Source of the DNA: Paenibacillus guangzhouensis
GTDB lineage: Bacteria > Bacillota > Bacilli > Paenibacillales > Paenibacillaceae
DNA: 64,000 nt
Assembly (NCBI RefSeq): GCF_009363075.1
Contig: NZ_CP045293.1
Coordinates: forward strand, 2,728,001 to 2,792,000
Reading direction: 5' to 3'
How positions within the stretch are numbered: position 1 is the first letter of the stretch; each line of letters begins with the position of its first letter. Positions 26,165 to 35,385 of the stretch are shown here, piece after piece. The position numbers were made by a program, and so were the translations under genes. The notes under the pieces were generated by a model. That model was not told the DNA's origin, ran no database searches, and saw nothing but the letters and a program-made list of their open reading frames with translations.

Positions 26165-27112
26165 TCAATGTCGACGCTGTTTATCCTTCCGCGCAATAGC
26201 CAGAAACTGCTCAAGCTCGCGACATAATTGAAGAATCGCTGAACGAACCTCGAATTCCGACCGCGTTGCCGGCAACGGCATTTGTTTAGCCTCTTCAATG
26301 AATTCATTTAATTTGGCTACCGACAATCCGGTATAATAGCTAACTTTGACGTCCTCGCTGAGCAAATGAAAGAGATCCGCCGCCTGATCGCCCTGCGGTA
26401 GGTTCTGATACACATGGGAGAGCAGATCAAGCATGCGCTCTACGGAATTCAACTGCTGCTGCCGCATATAGAAATAGGTGTACCAGCCTTCATCCGTGCG
26501 CAGCAACTGATTATCGACACCACGCTTCGAGAGCGCAATGCCTTGCGCCACCACGCGCTCCACGGAGAGCAGCTCCTGCCCGTCCCACGCATAATTCACA
26601 TCCCGAAGATTCCGTTCAATTTGCACGAAAATATCGGAGAACAGCTGATCCACTTGCGTACGAAGCACCATCAGTTGCTTTTCCATATTCGGCATATACA
26701 GCAAATTCACGATCGTCGCTGATCCAAGACCAATGCCCACGGAGAGCAGCTCATTTCCAAGCGTATGCAGCGTAATCGATTCCGCGCCAAAAATATGGAA
26801 TACAGCCACCGTACTTGGAATAATCCCGTCCTTCATCCCGAATCGTGATAGGAGCGGAAAAGCCACTAAGATATAAACCGCTAGAGCAAAAATTTTGAAT
26901 CCCAGTATGTAAAATAGGAAACTCCCCAAAAGTAGAGCAAGGATAGAAGCGCAGAAACGCTCCGTCACGACCCGGATGCTCCGTTTCCGTGTCACATCGA
27001 CACCTAGAATAGCAAGCAGCCCCGCTGACAGCGGAGCTGGTAATCCAATCCACTGTGCGACGAGTATCGCAAGCAACGTGGCAATGGCAGTTTTAACTAC
27101 ACGAAATCCCAT
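26165..27112 (-). CDS. Aromatic acid exporter family (FUSC-like) membrane protein
   Basis: About 315 residues (MGFRVVKTAIATLLAILVAQ; a TTG three codons upstream is an alternative start). The N-terminal about 145 residues hold four to five membrane segments with ATLLAILVAQWIGLPAPLSAGLLAILGVDVTRKRS, as in the aromatic acid exporter family. The C-terminal half is soluble and helical, with a Lys/Arg-rich end. Relatives export aromatic carboxylates or similar weak acids; the substrate here is unknown. It forms a single-gene unit. Confidence 0.78.
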   Translation of the reverse strand: MGFRVVKTAIATLLAILVAQWIGLPAPLSAGLLAILGVDVTRKRSIRVVTERFCASILALLLGSFLFYILGFKIFALAVYILVAFPLLSRFGMKDGIIPSTVAVFHIFGAESITLHTLGNELLSVGIGLGSATIVNLLYMPNMEKQLMVLRTQVDQLFSDIFVQIERNLRDVNYAWDGQELLSVERVVAQGIALSKRGVDNQLLRTDEGWYTYFYMRQQQLNSVERMLDLLSHVYQNLPQGDQAADLFHLLSEDVKVSYYTGLSVAKLNEFIEEAKQMPLPATRSEFEVRSAILQLCRELEQFLAIARKDKQRRH

Positions 27113-27192
27113 ACAAGTCAACCCACTTTACAAAAGATCATTGAACTCTATGGTACTCTATTTCGCGTGAAGGAACAACTTGGGCAACGGGA

Positions 27193-28002
27193 TCACGTCA
27201 GCTTGCGCTCCAAATAAGCGACGAACTGGTACATCACCGTAGCCACGACGGCAATCAGGACGAGCGTCGACAGCACCAGAGTGAAATTGAACACTTGGAA
27301 CCCATAAATAATGAGGTAACCAAGTCCTACCTTCGAGACAAGGAATTCCCCGACGATCACGCCCACCCAAGCCAATCCGACATTGACTTTCAGCGTGGAG
27401 ACGATGGCAGGAAAGGATGCTCGTAAGATCACTTTATAGAAGACATCCCGTTTGCTGCCGCCGAAGACTCGAATGACTTTGACGTAATTTGGATCCACCT
27501 CTCGAAAGCTCTGATAGACGGTAAGTGTGGTAATCATTACGGTAATAGACAAGGTGGTTGCGACAATCGCCATGAAGCCGGGCCCAAACCCCACAATAAA
27601 CAACGGTCCGAGTGCGACCTTCGGCATACTATTGAAGACGACCATATAGGGATCGAGGACTTTCGCAGCGAAATCCCACCACCAGATCACCGCGGCAAGC
27701 GCCGTTCCAAGCAGCGTCCCAAGCACAAATCCAACAATGGTCTCGCCGACCGTTGCGCCTAAGTGCACCCAGATCGACCCGTCAATCATGTCATTGTAGA
27801 TTTGCATGAATACTTTGCTCGGAAAGCTAAATAACAGCACATCGATCCATTTATTCCGACCTGCAATTTCCCACAGGGCTAAGAAAACAACAAGAATTAA
27901 CAATTGTGTACAGAGTACTTGGCGCCCAAGTTTGCGTTTGCGCAGTACATGGGCTCGATGAAGCTCTTGAATCGGATCGGTTCCCGCCATAGTCGATTTC
28001 AT
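27193..28002 (-). CDS. ABC transporter permease (SsuC/TauC/ThiX type)
   Basis: A 269-residue inner-membrane permease with about six hydrophobic segments and the cytoplasmic loop FREVDPNYVKVIRVFGGSKRD, which corresponds to the EAA motif that contacts the ATPase. It belongs to the binding-protein-dependent permease family for sulfonates, nitrate or thiamine precursors. Its ATG overlaps the ATPase stop by 4 bp, and AAAGGAGG precedes it. It is the last gene of a three-gene operon. Confidence 0.88.
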   Translation of the reverse strand: MKSTMAGTDPIQELHRAHVLRKRKLGRQVLCTQLLILVVFLALWEIAGRNKWIDVLLFSFPSKVFMQIYNDMIDGSIWVHLGATVGETIVGFVLGTLLGTALAAVIWWWDFAAKVLDPYMVVFNSMPKVALGPLFIVGFGPGFMAIVATTLSITVMITTLTVYQSFREVDPNYVKVIRVFGGSKRDVFYKVILRASFPAIVSTLKVNVGLAWVGVIVGEFLVSKVGLGYLIIYGFQVFNFTLVLSTLVLIAVVATVMYQFVAYLERKLT

Positions 28003-28787
28003 GATGTCGTCCTCCTTTCCGTCGATTCAAGTTCTTTCCAGACTTCATGAAACAACGCATTAAATCCTTCCTGCTCGCGAGCATAGAAAGGTTCCGCGCT
28101 TCGTATCGCTTCCGGAATCTGGAACTCCTTCCGTAATCGTCCTGGATGCGACTCGAGCACGATCACGCGATCGCTAATGGCCACGGCTTCCGACAGGTCA
28201 TGCGTAACGAGAATTGCTGTCTTCTTATGCTGCTTCATCGTGAAGGCGACAAGGTCCTCAAGCTGCAGCTTCGTCTGATAATCGAGTGCCGAGAACGGCT
28301 CATCAAGCAATAGAATATCGGGCTTCGTCGCAAGTGTTCGCACGAGAGCTACTCGCTGACGCATCCCGCCCGATAATTGATGCGGATACAGGTTGATCGC
28401 ATGCTGCAGACCCATCTCTTCTATTAGATGTAATGTATATTCCCTAGATGCTGCATCCTTCTGACCCGTGAGTTCAAGTCCAATCATCGCATTCTCCTGA
28501 ATCGTACGCCAAGGGAACAGGTAATCTTGCTGCAGCATATAGCCTACCGCAGGAGTTGGTCCTTGCACGGCTCTTCCGAGTACTTGCACCTGCCCTGAAG
28601 TTGGCAGCAAGAGACCTGCAATCATCGAGAGAATGGTCGTCTTGCCGCATCCACTCGGTCCAACTAAGCTCACGAATTCACCAGTCTGTACGGTAAGGGA
28701 GAACCTGTCAATCGCGAGCGTCGCCTCTCGGTCTGTGACATATACTTGTGTAACGTCCTGAAGCCCAACCTCGGGAACCTTTGACAT
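27999..28787 (-). CDS. ABC transporter ATP-binding protein (SsuB/TauB type)
   Basis: A 262-residue ATPase: Walker A GPSGCGKTT, Q-loop region GYMLQQDYLFPWRT, signature LSGGMRQRVALVRTLA, Walker B ILLLDEPFSALD and switch His in TAILVTHDLSEA. It energises import through the neighbouring permease. A GGGAGGGAGAGG site precedes the ATG, 17 bp after the binding-protein gene. Confidence 0.93.
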   Translation of the reverse strand: MSKVPEVGLQDVTQVYVTDREATLAIDRFSLTVQTGEFVSLVGPSGCGKTTILSMIAGLLLPTSGQVQVLGRAVQGPTPAVGYMLQQDYLFPWRTIQENAMIGLELTGQKDAASREYTLHLIEEMGLQHAINLYPHQLSGGMRQRVALVRTLATKPDILLLDEPFSALDYQTKLQLEDLVAFTMKQHKKTAILVTHDLSEAVAISDRVIVLESHPGRLRKEFQIPEAIRSAEPFYAREQEGFNALFHEVWKELESTERRTTS

Positions 28788-28804
28788 CGCCTCTCCCTCC
28801 CCTA

Positions 28805-29803
28805 CTATTTCATTGATTTTTCTGCGTACTGCGTATTGACGATTGATTTATACTCGACTTTGGATTTCAGTTCACCTGCTGTGGACATGACATCCATCAG
28901 ATTATTCCATTCCGATTCATCCAGAATCGGGTCTGTTGCATAGGAACCCTGCTCTTTGTACCGCTTGACGACCGATATCGCGATTTCCCGATCGGTATCT
29001 TTGAAATAAGGAAGAATCGTATCCGCAATCGCTTCCGGCGTGTTGTCTTGCACCCACATTTGCGCTTTATGCACCGCATTCGTGAATTTCTGTACCGTAT
29101 CACTGTTCTTATCGATGAAGCTTTGCTTTGTCATAAATACGGTATAAGGCAATTTTCCGCTCTCCACGCCGAAGGACGCGATCACGTGGCCTTTGCCCTC
29201 TTTCTCGAAGATCGAGGCCTGCGGCTCGAACAATTGCACATAATCCCCTGTACCTGAAGCAAAAGCAGTAGCAATGTTCGCAAAATCAATGTTCTGTATC
29301 AACTCAAGATCTGTTTGCGGGTTAATGCCGTGCTTCTTCAGCGTGAACTCGCCGGCCATTTGCGGCATGCCGCCTTTTCTTTGACCAAGAAATGTTGAGT
29401 TCTTAAGTGAATCCCAATTGAACGAATCCACCGCTTTCCTGGAGACGAGGAATGTACCGTCTGTTTGTGTCAGCTGCGCGAAGTTGATCACCGGATCCTC
29501 TGCACCTTGCTGCGCGACATAGACCGAAGTCTCCGAACCGACGAGGGCAACATCAATCACGCCCGAGAGAAGTGCAGTCATCGTCTTGTCGCCCCCAGCA
29601 GTCGTCTGCAGGTCAACTTCCAATCCTTCATCTTTAAAAAATCCTTTGGCCAGCGCAACGTACTCTGGCGCGTAGAACATCGATCGCGTCACTTCGCCGA
29701 CTTTGACTTTGACCGGACCCTCGCTCGAAGTCGAACATGCGGATAGTACGATACTGCTGAGCATCACGATCACCAACATGCTAAGCCATGTTTTCCTTTT
29801 CAA
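28805..29803 (-). CDS. ABC transporter substrate-binding lipoprotein (NMT1/THI5-like)
   Basis: A 332-residue lipoprotein with signal peptide and lipobox LSAC, then an NMT1/SsuA-like domain: VKVGEVTRSMFYAPEYVALAKG near the start, FKDEGLEVDLQTTAGGDKT, and VALVGSETSVYVAQ. Such proteins bind sulfonates, taurine, nitrate or pyrimidine precursors. No TPP-type riboswitch was found upstream, so a thiamine-related substrate is not supported. The start is a TTG behind GGGAGGGG. Confidence 0.88.
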   Translation of the reverse strand: MKRKTWLSMLVIVMLSSIVLSACSTSSEGPVKVKVGEVTRSMFYAPEYVALAKGFFKDEGLEVDLQTTAGGDKTMTALLSGVIDVALVGSETSVYVAQQGAEDPVINFAQLTQTDGTFLVSRKAVDSFNWDSLKNSTFLGQRKGGMPQMAGEFTLKKHGINPQTDLELIQNIDFANIATAFASGTGDYVQLFEPQASIFEKEGKGHVIASFGVESGKLPYTVFMTKQSFIDKNSDTVQKFTNAVHKAQMWVQDNTPEAIADTILPYFKDTDREIAISVVKRYKEQGSYATDPILDESEWNNLMDVMSTAGELKSKVEYKSIVNTQYAEKSMK

Positions 29804-29884
29804 ACAAACCCCTCCCTGACCTTACTTTGGTATTAACAATGTATGCACTCGCCTAGGAAAGGGTTAAAGGAAGTCACGCAAGAA

Positions 29885-29930
29885 GAAAGGAACTCGTCGT
29901 CCTTTATCGGACGATAAGCGTATCTTCGAG
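29885..29930 (-). promoter_or_regulatory. Structured leader or operator upstream of the ABC operon
   Basis: A palindrome TTATCG-TC-CGATAA is at 29904-29917. In the minus-strand RNA, CGTCC/GGACG can form an inner hairpin and ACTCG/CGAGT an outer stem. I could not match it to a known riboswitch class. The 214-bp gap also holds a weak promoter-like stretch but no gene. Confidence 0.3.
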
Positions 29931-29977
29931 TAATATAAGAACAGTTTATCCGTAAAACTTATAAACACTTATATTTA

Positions 29978-30010
29978 CAGAAAAAAAGCGCCCAACGGGC
30001 GCGGGCGCTT
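29978..30010 (-). terminator. Terminator of the MFS (DHA2) gene
   Basis: GCGCCC-AAC-GGGCGC forms a 6-bp GC stem followed on the minus strand by seven T residues, 8-15 bp after the MFS stop codon. Confidence 0.8.
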
Positions 30011-30017
30011 CTTCTCT

Positions 30018-31601
30018 TTACTTATAATCATGTTGAAGTTGTTGATGCTGGGGGTGACTCCCCATCTTGTTCTTGCGTACCACGCCAATAACCACCGTCG
30101 TCACGAACAAGAGAATACAGATCGTCATCGCCGTGTAGAACAACCCATGGTACCCTCTTCCCGCAACTTCATGCAAGGCATCCATCATCGGCTGCTTCGT
30201 CGATGGATCTTGAATGTGGGCGAATCCTGCTTGCAGCGTGCTGAAATCCATCTGTCCTGTCATGGCCGGCATCGCACCAGCATCTGCTTGAATATGTGCT
30301 TCACTAAGATGCGACTGAATCGCATCCCCCATATGCATGAACGAACGAGCAAGGAAGCCAGCGAACAACGTAGGCGCAAGTGTTAATCCGATTTGACGCG
30401 ACAATGAGGTTGTCGCAAGCGCAATCCCTTTGTTGTCCCCTGCATTTTCCGTCGCGAGGATATTCACCGGCGCCCCGAGCATCGAGCCGAACCCAACGCC
30501 TACCATACAGCTCGCGATGACCATCTGCCAGATATGCTCCACCCATACCGCGAATAACAGGAACCCGATCGCTGCAATCGCACTTGCTGTCAGCATCGTG
30601 AAGACTGAACCTTTGCGGTCTACCAATCGACCGCCTAATGCGGCGCCAGCGCCCGCTGCGAGAGCAAGCGGCGTGAACCAATAGCCGGACACGGCCGAAT
30701 CAACACCTAAATATTGTTCAATAAAACCGGGAACGAAAATAATGGAAGCAATGATCGTACCGGATAACATCGCATAGAACAAGGTCCAGCAGAATACGCC
30801 GTCTTTAAATAGGAAGGTTGGCAGAATCGGATCCTTTGAAGATTTCTGTACCCCACGTTCTACGAACACGAGTATAACGAACAGCACGAGCCCTAAAGCA
30901 ATAAACCCAAGGAAAGATCCGGATGTCAGACTATCGATCACATTGACCCCATCGAGCTTGGTTAATCCGTACATCATCGACAGAACCGCCATACTCAAGA
31001 CGACGACACCGGCATAGTCCAGGCGTGCTTCCGTCAATTTCTGCTCTTCATGAATGAATTTCATGCCTAGCACGGCAAGTGTGATCGCAATCGGTACATT
31101 AATGAGGAACAACCAGTGCCAGCTACCCGTCATATTCAGAATGAAGGATCCGATGTTCGGTCCCAGAACGGATGCGATGCCATTCATTCCGCCGAGAATC
31201 CCGAGCATCTGCCCTTGCTTTTCGCGCGGAAACGTATTTAAGACGAAGGAACTTGCGATAATAAAAATTCCGCCGCCGCCCATCGCTTGGATGAACCGAG
31301 ACACCAGAAACCAAGTGAAATTCGGACTTAAGGCAACCAATAAGGATCCTAGACCAAACAAGGTCACTTCGAAAATAAACAATTTTTTACGTCCATACCG
31401 GTCCGATAGTTTGCCGATAATCGGCACGCTTATCGCAAGACCCAATGTATATACCGTAATCGTCCAAGCACCCCATGTTGGCGATACACCAAAAGAACGA
31501 TTCAATGTGGTGAGCGCTGCTGTAATAATGCCGTTATCCAGTGCGCCCATAAATACACCTACAGCAAAAATAATTAAGCTCCAGGTTAAATTCCGCTTCA
31601 T
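30018..31601 (-). CDS. MFS multidrug transporter, DHA2 (EmrB/QacA-like) family
   Basis: About 527 residues starting MKRNLTWSLIIFAVGVFMGA; the frame is open 41 codons further but a GGAG site 8 bp upstream marks this ATG. About 14 membrane segments are visible, with the DHA2 motifs ALDNGIITAALTTL (motif D1-like), GKLSDRYGRKKLF (motif A) and GPNIGSFILNMTGSWHWLFLINVP (motif C-like). It would export drugs or lipids driven by the proton gradient. A PadR regulator is divergent, with two identical-type operators between them. Confidence 0.92.
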   Translation of the reverse strand: MKRNLTWSLIIFAVGVFMGALDNGIITAALTTLNRSFGVSPTWGAWTITVYTLGLAISVPIIGKLSDRYGRKKLFIFEVTLFGLGSLLVALSPNFTWFLVSRFIQAMGGGGIFIIASSFVLNTFPREKQGQMLGILGGMNGIASVLGPNIGSFILNMTGSWHWLFLINVPIAITLAVLGMKFIHEEQKLTEARLDYAGVVVLSMAVLSMMYGLTKLDGVNVIDSLTSGSFLGFIALGLVLFVILVFVERGVQKSSKDPILPTFLFKDGVFCWTLFYAMLSGTIIASIIFVPGFIEQYLGVDSAVSGYWFTPLALAAGAGAALGGRLVDRKGSVFTMLTASAIAAIGFLLFAVWVEHIWQMVIASCMVGVGFGSMLGAPVNILATENAGDNKGIALATTSLSRQIGLTLAPTLFAGFLARSFMHMGDAIQSHLSEAHIQADAGAMPAMTGQMDFSTLQAGFAHIQDPSTKQPMMDALHEVAGRGYHGLFYTAMTICILLFVTTVVIGVVRKNKMGSHPQHQQLQHDYK

Positions 31602-31665
31602 CCCTCTCACTCCATTCACCTGACTTGTTGAGCATGATCCGCTTCCCATGTATAATGTCAGTATA

Positions 31666-31733
31666 TAGTCACAAGTGACTAATTCGTAATATCGTAAGTT
31701 TACCACTTCCTTGCGTATAGTCAAGTATGACTA
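31666..31733. promoter_or_regulatory. Twin PadR operators TAGTCA-N4-TGACTA
   Basis: Two 16-bp palindromes, TAGTCA-CAAG-TGACTA at 31666-31681 and TAGTCA-AGTA-TGACTA at 31718-31733, lie in the gap between the divergent MFS and PadR genes, centred 52 bp (five helical turns) apart. TATAGT at 31716-31721 may be the PadR -10 box. The arrangement suggests that one PadR dimer binds each and represses both genes. Confidence 0.7.
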
Positions 31734-31771
31734 ATCACGAATGGAATAATAACTTCTTGGAGGATTCACAA

Positions 31772-32293
31772 ATGGACGAGCGTACATTACTCATTCTAGG
31801 GCTATTGAAATCCCAGAGTCAGCATGGATACCAAATTAACGATTTTATTGAACGCAATCTAGGGCGCGTATCCGATATGAAAAAGGCGACCGCCTATTCC
31901 CTATTGAAGAAACTGAATGAATCCGGATTAATTGAAGCGACGACAGAGCAAGTGGGTAATCGACCGGCGAAACAAGTCTACTCCATTACCCCCGCTGGCG
32001 AAGAGAAATTCTTCAAGCTGCTGCGCATGTCGCTTGTGCAAGTTAATGATTATTTGCCGCATGGTGATATTGGCATCTGTTTCATGGATCAATTGCCTGC
32101 GAACGAAGTGATCGGTTATCTGCAGGAAAGGCTGTCAAAAACGGAAGATTTACTCACAACCTATGAGCAAGTGCCTTCCCATGTGAACCATCTATACGGC
32201 ATGAATCTGACCATCAAACATCGGATTGCCTTGTTCCGCTGCGACATCGAATGGATGAAGCAGACGATCGAAGAGCTTCAAACCCAACCCTAA
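31772..32293 (+). CDS. PadR-family transcriptional regulator
   Basis: About 173 residues from the ATG at 31772 (MDERTLLILGLLKSQSQHGY), behind GGAGGATTCACAA; an in-frame ATG at 31727 lies within an operator and is less likely. The winged helix has the usual LKKLNESGLIEATTEQVGNRPAK wing, and the C-terminal helices are for dimerisation. It probably represses the neighbouring MFS pump through the twin palindromes and is released by the pump's substrate. Confidence 0.88.
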   Translation: MDERTLLILGLLKSQSQHGYQINDFIERNLGRVSDMKKATAYSLLKKLNESGLIEATTEQVGNRPAKQVYSITPAGEEKFFKLLRMSLVQVNDYLPHGDIGICFMDQLPANEVIGYLQERLSKTEDLLTTYEQVPSHVNHLYGMNLTIKHRIALFRCDIEWMKQTIEELQTQP

Positions 32294-32396
32294 ATTCACA
32301 GTTTTTCATCCTTATGGAAATAATTTCTTTGCCAACGATGGCATGATCCGCTACAATGTTATGGAAAATATGTAAATAACAAAAGGAGCTATGTTC

Positions 32397-32714
32397 ATGG
32401 ATCCCATCCATACCCCCCCGCACTACCAACATTATCCACCAGTTCGGAAGACGAATTCGAAGTCGATTGCTGCGCTTGTGCTCGGCATACTAGGTGTCGT
32501 CGTTCCGTATCTTGGATTTATTATTGCGATTATCGCGATTGTCTTCTCTCGTCTGGCAGCCGGTGAAATCAAGCGGACAGGCGAAGAAGGACGAGGAATG
32601 GCGACGGCTGGTCTTGTGCTCGGCATCGTCGGCACGGTGCTGTACGGGATTATTATTCTTCTCGCCGTCATTGCATTTCTTGCCTTCGCAGCATCCGATG
32701 TCACGACGTTCTAG
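32397..32714 (+). CDS. DUF4190 small membrane protein
   Basis: About 105 residues with a short Pro-rich N-terminus (HTPPHYQHYPP) and two membrane segments: IAALVLGILGVVVPYLGFIIAIIAIVFSRLA and LVLGIVGTVLYGIIILLAVIAFLAF, separated by KRTGEEGRGMATAG. This is the DUF4190 layout; the function is unknown. The ATG at 32397 has AAAAGGAG at good spacing, while the one at 32391 is too close. Confidence 0.8.
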   Translation: MDPIHTPPHYQHYPPVRKTNSKSIAALVLGILGVVVPYLGFIIAIIAIVFSRLAAGEIKRTGEEGRGMATAGLVLGIVGTVLYGIIILLAVIAFLAFAASDVTTF

Positions 32715-32732
32715 CTCGCGAGGCGGAACAAC

Positions 32733-32772
32733 AAAAAAAGCTCATCCCCCTTACGGTGGGATGAGCTTTTCT
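32733..32772. terminator. Bidirectional terminator
   Basis: AAAAGCTCATCCC pairs with GGGATGAGCTTTT (13 bp), with A- and T-runs on the two sides. It serves the DUF4190 gene on the plus strand and the carboxypeptidase on the minus strand. Confidence 0.88.
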
Positions 32773-32785
32773 ATTATCTATCGTG

Positions 32786-34303
32786 TTATTGCAGGTTATA
32801 TACTTCTTTGAATTTGTTCTCCAAATATTCGATGAGGTAGATCGGGCTCAATTCTTCACCCGTAATGCGCTCGATGATCTCTCCAGGCGTCTGGCTCTTG
32901 CCGTATTGATAGATCTTGTCCGTGAGCCATGCTTTGATCGGCGCGAGTTGGCCTTGTTCAATATAGCTGTCGAGCTCAGGCAGTTCTTTTCGCATCGTGT
33001 GCATGATCTGCGCGGCGTACATATTTCCGAGCGAATACGATGGGAAGTAACCAAAGCCGCCGCCACCCCAATGCACATCTTGTAACACACCTAGTGCATC
33101 CGTCGGAGGCGTAATGCCGAGATACTCCTCGTACTTCGCGTTCCATACCTTCGGCAGGTCCGCAACGCTCAATCCCTCGTTGAACAGCATCTTCTCAATT
33201 TCATAACGAATAATAATATGTAGATTGTACGTTAACTCATCAGATTCCGTACGAATAAAGGATGGTTCTGAACGGTTGATCGCGCGGTAGAACGTGTCTT
33301 CCGACACTTCAAGCTGACCTGGGAATACGCGCTGCACGTCTTTGTAGTAACGGTTCCAGAACAACCGGCTACGACCGATCATATTCTCCCAGAACCGGGA
33401 TTGGGACTCATGGATGCCCATCGACGTACCTGTGCATAACGGCGTTCCGATCAAGTCCTTCGAGATGTTCTGCTCATAGAGCGCATGCCCGCCTTCATGC
33501 AAGGAACTGAACAACGAATTCGGAAGATCCTTCTCGTCGTAACGCGTCGTAATCCGAACATCCCCTGGGTTCAAACCGGTTGCGAATGGATGTACACTCA
33601 CATCAAGTCGACCCGCATCAAAGTCATAGCCCATTTGCTCCAACAAAAAGAGACTGATCTCGCGTTGCTTATCAATATCGAATTTCTGTTCCAAGCAAGA
33701 CATATCCGGCTTGTTGTTCGATGCTGCGATCGCTGCGACGAGCGGTACCGTTCTTGCACGCAATTCGCCGAACACTTCATCGAGCTTCGCTACGGTTAAT
33801 CCCGGTTCGTACATATCTAACAATGTATCGTAACGCGTCGCTTTGGGACCCCACAGGTCGATGAATTGCTGATTATAAGCAACCACCTTTTCCAGATACG
33901 GCTTAAACAATTCGAAATTATTCGTCTCACGCGCTTCTTCCCAGATATTCTCCGCTTGGGTCGTTAGCACGACATATTCCTGGTACATTTTCGCTGGGAT
34001 CTTCTTGCTCTTCTCATACTCTTTCTTGCACTCTTCGACGATCTTCTGGTTCATCTCATCCAGCTGTGCAAATACCTCGGGTTCAGACAGAGCCGTTACA
34101 AATTCCCCCATCTCATCGGATGTCGACAATTTGAACATTTCGGTCGATAGAACCCCGACCACCTCGGAACGTGCTTCCATTCCTTTTTTCGGCGCGCCCG
34201 TTCGTAAATCCCAATAGATCACACCAAGTGCTTCCTCATAGCTTTTAATTTTTTGAACCAATTCGCGAAAATCTTTCACTTGTTGTTCAGTCGATGGATT
34301 CAT
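32786..34303 (-). CDS. M32 family metallocarboxypeptidase
   Basis: About 505 residues from MNPSTEQQVKDFREL; the frame is open 54 codons further upstream, but GAGAGGCGG precedes this ATG. The zinc site SLHEGGHALYEQ (HEXXH) and the second motif GIHESQSRFWEN are both present, with GNMYAAQI and the family's RWDLRTGAPKKG-like opening (YWDLRTGAPKKGMEAR). It removes C-terminal residues from peptides in the cytoplasm. The operon is a single gene. Confidence 0.94.
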   Translation of the reverse strand: MNPSTEQQVKDFRELVQKIKSYEEALGVIYWDLRTGAPKKGMEARSEVVGVLSTEMFKLSTSDEMGEFVTALSEPEVFAQLDEMNQKIVEECKKEYEKSKKIPAKMYQEYVVLTTQAENIWEEARETNNFELFKPYLEKVVAYNQQFIDLWGPKATRYDTLLDMYEPGLTVAKLDEVFGELRARTVPLVAAIAASNNKPDMSCLEQKFDIDKQREISLFLLEQMGYDFDAGRLDVSVHPFATGLNPGDVRITTRYDEKDLPNSLFSSLHEGGHALYEQNISKDLIGTPLCTGTSMGIHESQSRFWENMIGRSRLFWNRYYKDVQRVFPGQLEVSEDTFYRAINRSEPSFIRTESDELTYNLHIIIRYEIEKMLFNEGLSVADLPKVWNAKYEEYLGITPPTDALGVLQDVHWGGGGFGYFPSYSLGNMYAAQIMHTMRKELPELDSYIEQGQLAPIKAWLTDKIYQYGKSQTPGEIIERITGEELSPIYLIEYLENKFKEVYNLQ

Positions 34304-34437
34304 TCGATTACCGCCTCTCGATTTATTTCTCATGCAAGGGTTCACACTCACCTCTTGATGATACTTTTTGCAAAGCGTATAATCAACTGTTAAGAGAAAA
34401 AGATGATATATGTCACACTTGGGAGAGGAGAACCTGC

Positions 34438-34761
34438 ATGTACATTCATCTGACAGACGATGCACGCGAAGCGATTAACGAGCGAATTGGCACGGGTTCG
34501 ACAGCCTGTTATCTCACGTTGGTGTACGATACGGAAGATTGCGGATGCAACGGTTTGCCTGCGCTGCACCTCGTATCGACCATCGAAGAGACCGATGTCC
34601 TCGTGGATTCGAACGGTCCGCCGATGGCGACGGACAAAGCGCGCATGATCTATTTTGAAGAACGTATGAAAATCGATCGAAGCGGATCGTCCAGCTTCAA
34701 ATTATCCAGTGACAGCCAAACTTACAGCTCTAACATCAAGCTCGTCGATCGTCGGAGCTAA
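34438..34761 (+). CDS. Iron-sulfur cluster biosynthesis family protein (HesB-like, YqkB type)
   Basis: A 107-residue protein starting MYIHLTDDAREAINERIG behind GGAGAGGAGAACC. The fold is that of the HesB/IscA family, but only two cysteines are visible (DCGCNG) and the usual C-terminal Cys-x-Cys pair is absent, which is the pattern of the YqkB/YneR-like branch. It may not bind a cluster. It is divergent from the M32 gene and 47 bp upstream of the carbonic anhydrase. Confidence 0.78.
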   Translation: MYIHLTDDAREAINERIGTGSTACYLTLVYDTEDCGCNGLPALHLVSTIEETDVLVDSNGPPMATDKARMIYFEERMKIDRSGSSSFKLSSDSQTYSSNIKLVDRRS

Positions 34762-34808
34762 GCGGTTGGAGTCCTATACTTATTAGACCTATTCGAGGAG
34801 GAATCCCT

Positions 34809-35363
34809 GTGTCAAATCTTGAGACCATTTTAGAATTCAACCATGCCTTCGTAGAACAGAAAGGCTATGAGACGTACAAAACGGACAAGTTCCCGGAGAA
34901 GAAGCTTGTCATCTTAACTTGCATGGATGCTCGCCTTGTCGAGCTGCTGCCTAAAGCGATGAACCTGAAGAACGGCGATGCCAAAATCATTAAGAACGCC
35001 GGCGCGATTATTACTCAGCCCTTCGGTTCCGTAATGCGGAGTATTCTCGTTGCGATCTACGAGCTCGGCGCCGAAGAAGTGCTGGTCGTGGGCCATCGCG
35101 GCTGCGGCATGACGAAATTGAATTCCGATAATATCGTAGAGAAAGCGTTAGAACGCGGAATCTCGGAGACGGTCATTACAACGCTTGAAAATTCAGGCAT
35201 CAAAATGAACCGTTTCTTGCGCGGGTTCGATAGTGTTGAAGAAGGCGTCGTAAGCAGCGTCTCCATCATCCGCAATCACCCGTTGATGCCAAGCAGTGTC
35301 CAAGTCCACGGACTCATCATGGATTCAGAGACAGGGAAATTGGAAATGGCTGAAGTCAAATAA
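34809..35363 (+). CDS. Beta-carbonic anhydrase
   Basis: A 184-residue enzyme of the beta class that interconverts CO2 and bicarbonate. Zinc ligands Cys38 (CMDARL), His96 and Cys99 (VGHRGCGM) and the Asp40-Arg42 dyad are present. It is of the short group common in Firmicutes. The start is a GTG behind GGAGGAATCCCT. It may be co-transcribed with the HesB-like gene upstream. Confidence 0.9.
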   Translation: MSNLETILEFNHAFVEQKGYETYKTDKFPEKKLVILTCMDARLVELLPKAMNLKNGDAKIIKNAGAIITQPFGSVMRSILVAIYELGAEEVLVVGHRGCGMTKLNSDNIVEKALERGISETVITTLENSGIKMNRFLRGFDSVEEGVVSSVSIIRNHPLMPSSVQVHGLIMDSETGKLEMAEVK

Positions 35364-35385
35364 ATCAGATAAGGTATCGGAATCA

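Noticed and set aside
29804-30017. TPP riboswitch upstream of the ABC transporter
   Set aside because: The conserved CTGAGA and ACCTGATCTGG-type boxes are not present on either strand.
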